A stretch of DNA of 64,000 bases from Neoalteromonas facilis (GTDB taxonomy: Bacteria > Pseudomonadota > Gammaproteobacteria > Enterobacterales > Alteromonadaceae), in the NCBI RefSeq assembly GCF_002807665.1, contig NZ_PEAY01000001.1, positions 558,001 through 622,000 on the forward strand, in the 5' to 3' direction. The translations under genes were made by a program, and so were the position numbers. The notes beneath the pieces were generated by a model. That model was not told the origin of the DNA. It did not search any database and saw nothing but the letters and a program-made list of their open reading frames with translations. Positions 58,324-64,000 of this stretch are shown in pieces (position 1 is the stretch's first letter; each line of letters opens with the position of its first letter).

Positions 58324-58860
58324 TTAGCGTGGAAGGTTTTCACTCACCACTTTCAGGTTGGCTAAACCGGCTTCAAAATCGGGCCCTACTAGGTTGTCCA
58401 TAAACAAACCAAAGTAGCGATAGATGACACTATCACCGACATCACCGCTGTCCATCCACGTCACTTTAACACCCTGACTGACCTCTTCAAATAGCAATGT
58501 GCCTGTACTTTGCATATCCATATCAGGAAACATAATGCGATATTCAATACGCTTGTCATGCTGCAAGTCGGTGATTTCCATCGCACCGTTACCCTGCGTT
58601 TCACTTTGCCATTCAGAACGCATGCCCACGGCTCGGTCTGGCCCACTGTAACTGACCGTCATATCAGGGTCTCGCTTAAACCACACCCCCCAGGTTTTCC
58701 ATTGACGCAAATCGACCACTTGATCATAAATAGCAGACGCGGGCGCTTCTATGACCACTGAACGCTCTAAGGTGTATTTCGACGGCAACACCATACCAAT
58801 TACATACAAGGCTACCAGCGCTATACACAGACCAATAACCAATCGTTTCAGCAGTAACAT
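58324..58860 (-). CDS. SRPBCC-fold (polyketide cyclase-like) protein
   Basis: A 178-residue protein with one N-terminal membrane helix (about residues 4-21) and an SRPBCC/START-like hydrophobic-ligand domain beginning 'TLERSVVIEAPASAIYDQVVDLRQWKTW'. It may bind a lipid. Two in-frame ATGs exist; 58860 has AGGG at a normal distance while 58866 abuts it. It leads the desaturase operon. Confidence 0.82.
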   Translation of the reverse strand: MLLLKRLVIGLCIALVALYVIGMVLPSKYTLERSVVIEAPASAIYDQVVDLRQWKTWGVWFKRDPDMTVSYSGPDRAVGMRSEWQSETQGNGAMEITDLQHDKRIEYRIMFPDMDMQSTGTLLFEEVSQGVKVTWMDSGDVGDSVIYRYFGLFMDNLVGPDFEAGLANLKVVSENLPR

Positions 58861-59050
58861 AATCATCCCTTGCTATGAGTGAGCGAAAATCATTGTATAA
58901 CATTCCATTAACACTTGCGAAACGTTAAATGGTGAAAAAAATCCATTTCGGCTCATGCCGCTGGCGTTTGTCATTTAGCTGTAGTATGACTAGGCTAAAA
59001 CATGAACAACAATACGTAAACGCCGATACAACAACGAATGGGAATCGTCT

Positions 59051-60313
59051 ATGGCTGCCAATAAATCTCGCTACATCAGTAATCTAACCAAAGAAACTTA
59101 TGCTTTGATTCTTGCAGGCGGACGAGGTTCTCGTTTGCATGAACTCACCGATTGGCGAGCTAAACCCGCTTTATATTTTGGCGGTAAATTCCGCATCATT
59201 GATTTTCCTCTATCAAATTGTATTAACTCCGGTATTCGTCGCGTCGGTGTGATAACCCAATACAAATCACATAGTCTGATCCGTCATTTAGTGCGTGGCT
59301 GGGGTCATTTTAAAAAGGAACTGGGTGAATCCATCGAGATTTTACCTGCGTCACAACGTTTTTCAGAAAGCTGGTACGAAGGTACTGCCGACGCAGTGTT
59401 TCAAAATATCGATATCATTCGCGATGAATTACCTAAATACGTGATGATACTGTCAGGCGACCATATTTACCGTATGGATTATGGCGCAATGTTGGCGCGC
59501 CACGCAGAAAGCGGTGCGCAAATGACCGTCAGCTGTATGCCTGTTCCGGTTGAAGAGGCCGCAAATGCATTCGGCGTACTGTCCGTCGATGAAAGTATGC
59601 GTATCTTGGGCTTTGAAGAAAAGCCCGCTAACCCTACTCCACTGCCAAATGACCCGACCATGTGTTTAGCATCAATGGGAAATTATGTGTTTGATACTGA
59701 ATTTTTATTTTCGGAACTCAAACGAGACGCTGAAAAATCAGGTTCGCAACGCGATTTTGGCAAGGACATCATTCCGAGTATTATTGCCGATCACCCAGTG
59801 TACGCTTATCCCTTTGCTGAAGGCGATGCAGGCAATAACTATTGGCGCGATGTGGGTACACTCGACTCTTTCTGGGAAGCCAATATGGAGCTAGTTTCAC
59901 CAGTTCCAGCGCTTAACCTATACGATAGAAAGTGGCCAATTTGGACTTATCAGGAACAGTTACCGCCAGCCAAATTTGTCTGGGAAGAGGAAAACCGACG
60001 GGGTGAGGCAATCAATTCAGTTGTTTCAGGAGGCTGTATCATATCTGGCTCAACGCTCCGTCGCAGCTTGTGTTTCTCAAATGTACGTGTGCACTCCTAC
60101 AGCCAGATTGAAGAAGCGGTCATTCTTCCTGATGTTGTCATTAATCGTCATTGTAAAGTACGTAAAGCCATTATTGACCGAGGTTGTGTACTGCCCGAAG
60201 GCACGGTAATTGGCTACGACCATGAGCAAGATAAAGCCCGTGGATTTCGTGTATCTGAACGTGGCGTAGTATTAGTGACGCGCGAAATGCTCGGCCAACC
60301 CGTAGGGTTTTAA
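59051..60313 (+). CDS. glgC: Glucose-1-phosphate adenylyltransferase
   Basis: A 420-residue ADP-glucose pyrophosphorylase: '[39 protein letters not shown]' at the N-terminus, the regulatory and catalytic '[11 protein letters not shown]' and '[10 protein letters not shown]', and a C-terminal left-handed beta-helix. It makes ADP-glucose for glycogen. No other glg gene is adjacent in this window. Confidence 0.95.
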   Translation: MAANKSRYISNLTKETYALILAGGRGSRLHELTDWRAKPALYFGGKFRIIDFPLSNCINSGIRRVGVITQYKSHSLIRHLVRGWGHFKKELGESIEILPASQRFSESWYEGTADAVFQNIDIIRDELPKYVMILSGDHIYRMDYGAMLARHAESGAQMTVSCMPVPVEEAANAFGVLSVDESMRILGFEEKPANPTPLPNDPTMCLASMGNYVFDTEFLFSELKRDAEKSGSQRDFGKDIIPSIIADHPVYAYPFAEGDAGNNYWRDVGTLDSFWEANMELVSPVPALNLYDRKWPIWTYQEQLPPAKFVWEEENRRGEAINSVVSGGCIISGSTLRRSLCFSNVRVHSYSQIEEAVILPDVVINRHCKVRKAIIDRGCVLPEGTVIGYDHEQDKARGFRVSERGVVLVTREMLGQPVGF

Positions 60314-60318
60314 CCGCA

Positions 60319-61137
60319 CTAGGCCTCGTCAGCCGACGAGGCCAAATCATCAATAATTGTACTGATTAACTGCGCAATCTCTTGTGGGCGCTCAAGCGGA
60401 AACATATGTGCACCCGGCACTGTTTTATGGACCAAGTTATTTTCTTTAATAAACGTATTGCGCAAAAATGGCACACAAACATCAGTCTGCTCACCGGTGA
60501 TAATATATCCCGGACACTTCAATTTACCCGCATAGCGATGCAAATCCGACGGAACAGTGCGAAACAATTGAGCCTCAACAGCGGGATCAAAGGTTAATAC
60601 CTGTTCATCCCCCGCCGTTTCGATAACAGAATTAACATAGTCCGCGATACAATCACGATCCATACGCTTGAATAACCCCTTGCCAGCAAAGTAATCGACC
60701 AAATCTACCGAATGCTGCCAGCGGCGTTTTCTTGTTTCCGCTAGCTTTGCCGGCGTAAACTTATCGATCATTCCGACTTTTTTAGCCAATGCAAAAAAAT
60801 GACGACTGATCCCACTAGTTAACGGAGGATCTAACATGATCACGCCTTTGAAGCGTTCGGGAAAACGGCATGCAGCAATAAACGACACCACAGCACCAAA
60901 TGAATGACCAACAGCGTAAACAGGCTCATTTTCTGGCGTATTCTTATTGATATATTCCACCAACTCATCAGCCTGACTGTGCCAGTTATTGGATACCGGG
61001 AAACGCGACGAGTGCCCCATTTTTTCTATTGCAATAACATGATAGTTGTCAGGGAAAGCGTTAAATAATTTACGATAAGATCCTGAGGGAAAACCGTTCG
61101 CGTGAGCGAAATGCAGGGTGAGAGCGTTATCTTGCAT
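60319..61137 (-). CDS. Alpha/beta hydrolase
   Basis: A 272-residue alpha/beta hydrolase with oxyanion segment HANGFPSGSY, nucleophile GHSFG, and a late 'GAHMFPLERP' carrying the catalytic His. Substrate unknown; resembles esterase/lactonase-type members. It converges on glgC with a five-base gap; its C-terminal codons form the hairpin GGCCTCGTC/GACGAGGCC (60322-60343). Confidence 0.82.
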   Translation of the reverse strand: MQDNALTLHFAHANGFPSGSYRKLFNAFPDNYHVIAIEKMGHSSRFPVSNNWHSQADELVEYINKNTPENEPVYAVGHSFGAVVSFIAACRFPERFKGVIMLDPPLTSGISRHFFALAKKVGMIDKFTPAKLAETRKRRWQHSVDLVDYFAGKGLFKRMDRDCIADYVNSVIETAGDEQVLTFDPAVEAQLFRTVPSDLHRYAGKLKCPGYIITGEQTDVCVPFLRNTFIKENNLVHKTVPGAHMFPLERPQEIAQLISTIIDDLASSADEA

Positions 61138-61254
61138 AATTCTCCAGAGGAAAGATGACTAGCCCAATGTAAACGCCAGAATAATACAGTAAAGGCTAGC
61201 ACAGTGACATTGATATCCCAGGCAGAAATCTACCCGGGATAAATAAGGATGGCG

Positions 61255-62580
61255 TTAGTGCCCTCTCTCTTCAGCGAGTTGCCAATCTTTGCGAATACGT
61301 GTTGAAGTCCACAAGAATACTAATATCGCTAAAACATACATAACCACTAAGTACTCAAGTGCCGTCGTCAATGCCACGGTTTCCCCTAATTCAGGTACCA
61401 TCGATTGACTGAATATACCCACCAAAGTCGGACCACCACCCAAGGCAATGATATTCAGCACAAAGAAGAATAGTGCTGTAGACATAGCCCTTACATTAAC
61501 AGGAGCCAAGGTCTGCGCCATGGCAAATGACGGACCTAAATAAGAGCCGCTGGTAAACAGGAAGATGGTGATCAAGCCCAGAGACAACATCACACTCTCA
61601 ACTTGCAAGGTGAAATAAAACGCCGGTACACCCAGAATTAACATGATAGCCGGCAAAAGCGCATACGCGCGACGGTCATGCTTACCCCATTTATCGGCTA
61701 CAGCCCCTCCTAACCAGACGCCAAGCGCGTAAGCAGTACCATTGATAATACCAAAGGCAATTAACAGGTCTCTAATCGGATAGTCAGGGTGAACGCGTAC
61801 GTAAAAATCAATTAACCACGTTGAAATCGCATAATTCCCGAATGAGGCGAAAGAAATACCCAAACACATCCCCCACCACGTTGGGATAGACAGTAATAGC
61901 TTAATCGATTTTTTGACACTCGGCTTATCTGCATTGTCTGTCGCCGGTTGCTGAGAGCGCACAGGCTCCTTGATCGTCAGTTTCATCAAAATCGCAAGTA
62001 GGATACCTGGCAAACCAACACTGAACATAACGATCCGCCAATCAGCACTGCCACCTGTGAGGAAAAAGGCTGAGGCAAAGAATGCGGCCATGATCCCAAA
62101 CGGAATACCGAGTGAGTATATTGCCAGCGCACCCGCGCGTTTTTCTTTTGGAAACAAGTCACTGATAATACTGTGTGATGGTGGACTACCGCCCGCTTCA
62201 CCGATACCAACACCAATGCGCGCTAACGCTAATTGGACATAGTTAGTTGCGAGACCTGACAAGGCCGTAAAACCACTCCACAATGTCAATGATATTGCCA
62301 CAATATTGACGCGATTGTAGCGGTCAGCAAGCCACGCAATGGGTATACCGACGATGGTATACAGTAGCGCAAAGTAAATACCTTTAAGATATCCAAGTTG
62401 CGCGTCATCTAGGCCTAAATCGGCTTTGATGAACGGACTTAGAATCCCCAATATTTGCCTGTCGATAAAATTAAATGCATATACAAGCGTTAATATAATT
62501 AACACGTAATTTCTATAGCCGTTTGATACTTCATTAGCGCCTGAAGTTGCGGCCGGGACTTCTCCTGCGGGATTACTCAT
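61255..62580 (-). CDS. MFS transporter, spinster-like
   Basis: A 441-residue membrane protein with about 12 TMs. It shows spinster/MFS features: 'YAFNFIDRQILGILSPFIKADLGLDDAQLGYLKG', the MFS loop 'GIPIAWLADRYNRVN', and 'ARIGVGIGEAGGSPPSHSIISDLFPKEKRA'. Substrate unknown (the branch often exports or imports lipid-like or aromatic compounds). Confidence 0.85.
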   Translation of the reverse strand: MSNPAGEVPAATSGANEVSNGYRNYVLIILTLVYAFNFIDRQILGILSPFIKADLGLDDAQLGYLKGIYFALLYTIVGIPIAWLADRYNRVNIVAISLTLWSGFTALSGLATNYVQLALARIGVGIGEAGGSPPSHSIISDLFPKEKRAGALAIYSLGIPFGIMAAFFASAFFLTGGSADWRIVMFSVGLPGILLAILMKLTIKEPVRSQQPATDNADKPSVKKSIKLLLSIPTWWGMCLGISFASFGNYAISTWLIDFYVRVHPDYPIRDLLIAFGIINGTAYALGVWLGGAVADKWGKHDRRAYALLPAIMLILGVPAFYFTLQVESVMLSLGLITIFLFTSGSYLGPSFAMAQTLAPVNVRAMSTALFFFVLNIIALGGGPTLVGIFSQSMVPELGETVALTTALEYLVVMYVLAILVFLWTSTRIRKDWQLAEERGH

Positions 62581-62734
62581 ACTGGCTCTTATTATTGTTC
62601 AGTTGCCTCAGTGTACGGAAAATGTGCAACGCGGCTCAACTAAATGTTAATTATTTGTATGCATAACTAAAACTGTTTGCACTGTAACCCCGTATCAAGC
62701 AACATACGACCAACTCATCCGACCAGAAATTGTT

Positions 62735-63550
62735 ATGAATATAGATGACATAATCGAGACGATAACTCGGGATCAAATCACCCAAAGCACAACTAACGTC
62801 GTTGAACTGACACTGGACAGTTCATGGGCACAAGGACGCACGGTTTATGGCGGCGTGTCCGCGGGTATAGCGTATTTGTGCTGTAAACCCCTAGTAAGTG
62901 ATGATCGCGTGTTACGTAGCTACTCAGTCAACTTTGTCGGCCCTCTGATGTTTGATGCAACATTTACCGTTACCGCAACCATGCTCCGTAGCGGTAAAAA
63001 TGTATCGCAATTGAACGTTCAAATTACCCAAGATGAAAAAATTTGTTTGTCTGCATTAGCCTGTTTTGGTGTGGGTAGAGATTCTAAAATTGTGGTCAAT
63101 AAGGCACTACAACATGAATTATCGCCGCCTTTGAAAGCTAAATTTATTCCTCAAATACCTAAAGTCACGCCAAAATTTTTGCGTCATTTTGATCTCGCTA
63201 TTGATGATGGCGGCGTTCCCTTTATGAATGGCAAGAAATCGCATTACTACGGCTGGATGCGCTACTCCAAGCCCCCTAAAGCAATGACAGATGTACACTT
63301 AATATCTTTGATAGATGCGTGGCCTCCAACATTACTGCAAATGCTCAAATGGCCGGCTCCCGCAAGCACCGTGAGTTGGAACATTGAGTTTCTCCACCCT
63401 CACCGGCCAGTAAAACCGGATGATTGGTTTGCGTATAAAGCTGAGACACGCCAGGCTGGAGAGGGATACGGGCACACCGAAGCCAATATTTGGGACGCTG
63501 ACGGCGAGCTTGTTGCAATCAGTCGTCAAACCGTGGCTATCTTCGACTAA
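62735..63550 (+). CDS. TesB-like acyl-CoA thioesterase
   Basis: A 271-residue double-hotdog protein. The 'SWAQGRTVYGGVSAGIAY' segment and 'RSYSVNFVGPLMFDATFTVTATMLRSGKNVSQL' match the TesB/4HBT_3 family. It would hydrolyse acyl-CoA. Its stop overlaps that of the convergent HDOD gene by four bases. Confidence 0.85.
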   Translation: MNIDDIIETITRDQITQSTTNVVELTLDSSWAQGRTVYGGVSAGIAYLCCKPLVSDDRVLRSYSVNFVGPLMFDATFTVTATMLRSGKNVSQLNVQITQDEKICLSALACFGVGRDSKIVVNKALQHELSPPLKAKFIPQIPKVTPKFLRHFDLAIDDGGVPFMNGKKSHYYGWMRYSKPPKAMTDVHLISLIDAWPPTLLQMLKWPAPASTVSWNIEFLHPHRPVKPDDWFAYKAETRQAGEGYGHTEANIWDADGELVAISRQTVAIFD

Positions 63551-64000
63551 AACACCATAAAACTGCTTGGGTTGAAGAGCGAAATGACATTAATACACTG
63601 TAAGTTAGTTGTATCCAGTGCTGTTTCAATCTGCTCTTCTTCCCAATCCAGGCATTCACGCAGAAAGGGTTGCAAGTTCGCGTAAGGGTCGTACACGTCC
63701 TGATGAACATTATCGAGCGCAAGGACGTAGGACAATTGGATTATTTGATCTTCAATATGATCGGCTGGAAACAGTTTATGGTGAACATTCGCCACTAAGT
63801 CGGTGAGCCGATCAGGCAAGCCCCATGCTGTCATTATTTCTGCTGACAATTGCGCAAAGGTGAAGCCACACAACGTCTGTTGCATCGCACGAGGTGTCGT
63901 ATTTTTATTAATCGCGGCACATTGAGACGCCATTTCGGGGTGCGATTGCACAATGGCTAGCTCACCAATATTATGTAGCAAACCCGCTACAAATAACCGC
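63547..64000 (-). CDS. HDOD-domain protein, C-terminal part
   Basis: The frame enters from the right edge as '...RLFVAGLLHNIGELAIVQS', the core of an HDOD domain (an HD-like signalling domain without a complete metal site), and continues 150 residues to the stop. The N-terminus is missing from the window. HDOD proteins are common regulators of c-di-GMP, motility and stress signalling in marine gammaproteobacteria. The start lies outside, so no start can be given. Confidence 0.8.
   Translation of the reverse strand, partial: RLFVAGLLHNIGELAIVQSHPEMASQCAAINKNTTPRAMQQTLCGFTFAQLSAEIMTAWGLPDRLTDLVANVHHKLFPADHIEDQIIQLSYVLALDNVHQDVYDPYANLQPFLRECLDWEEEQIETALDTTNLQCINVISLFNPSSFMVF

Noticed and set aside
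60322-60343. Strong hairpin GGCCTCGTC/GACGAGGCC near glgC
   Set aside because: It lies within the C-terminal codons of the hydrolase and has no T-run on either strand, so it is not called a terminator.
1-64000. Defence island, prophage, insertion sequence or integron
   Set aside because: No integrase, transposase, phage structural, restriction or toxin-antitoxin gene was seen; genes are ordinary chromosomal families apart from the hydrogenase cassette.

Overview
The window looks like chromosome from a marine gammaproteobacterium, most likely Alteromonadales (Alteromonadaceae-like). The reasons are mid-40s GC by eye, a dnaQ/rnhA divergent pair next to a TIGR03503-like gene, a liuRABCDE leucine operon, an OlsF-type ornithine-lipid synthase and many c-di-GMP/HDOD/PilZ/FapA-type proteins. 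Genus cannot be fixed from the sequence alone. Coding density is very high, no stretch over about 300 bases lacks a gene, and I see no phage, insertion sequence, CRISPR array or defence island.

Layout. 1-8.6 kb: the N-terminal part of a large Ig-like-repeat lipoprotein (cut by the window edge), a dicarboxylate/amino-acid:cation symporter, a SIMPL-domain protein preceded by an unusual 70-base foldable element, small lipoprotein and hydrolase genes, and lolD-lolE. 8.7-12.5 kb: an LpxH-like phosphatase followed by an OlsF-like bifunctional acyltransferase, then convergent dapE.

12.5-23.1 kb: the centrepiece, one tightly packed minus-strand operon of 12 genes. It encodes a complete group 3b-type (NADP-linked, sulfhydrogenase-like) [NiFe]-hydrogenase (hydB, hydG, hydD, hydA), its endopeptidase, a tiny histidine-containing membrane protein and the whole hypFCDEAB maturation set. 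A perfect FNR box (TTGAT-N4-ATCAA) sits 55-68 bases upstream of the first gene, so anaerobic induction is likely.

23.3-49 kb: mostly housekeeping and signalling: a DUF885 metallopeptidase-like protein, a propeller protein, a periplasmic binding protein, three tandem tRNA-Asp genes with a strong stringent-type promoter, a TIGR03503-like protein, dnaQ, rnhA, a quinone oxidoreductase, rlmI, PilZ, hrpA, a CBS protein, an isoaspartyl peptidase, a receiver-TPR protein, sbcB, a FapA/DUF342 protein, a periplasmic-sensing GGDEF cyclase, kynureninase with an exported alpha/beta hydrolase, and a thiolase.

49.2-56.2 kb: the liuR-liuA-liuB-liuC-liuD-liuE leucine/isovalerate catabolic operon with tandem putative LiuR operators; the divergent thiolase probably belongs to the same function, since the pathway ends in acetoacetate and acetyl-CoA. 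56.2-64 kb: an SRPBCC-desaturase-MFS operon, glgC, an alpha/beta hydrolase, a spinster-type MFS transporter, a TesB-like thioesterase and the C-terminal part of an HDOD protein running off the right edge.

A recurring local feature is the use of TTG start codons (hypF, the TIGR03503-like gene, hrpA, the receiver-TPR gene, sbcB) and convergent gene pairs whose stop codons overlap by exactly four bases.
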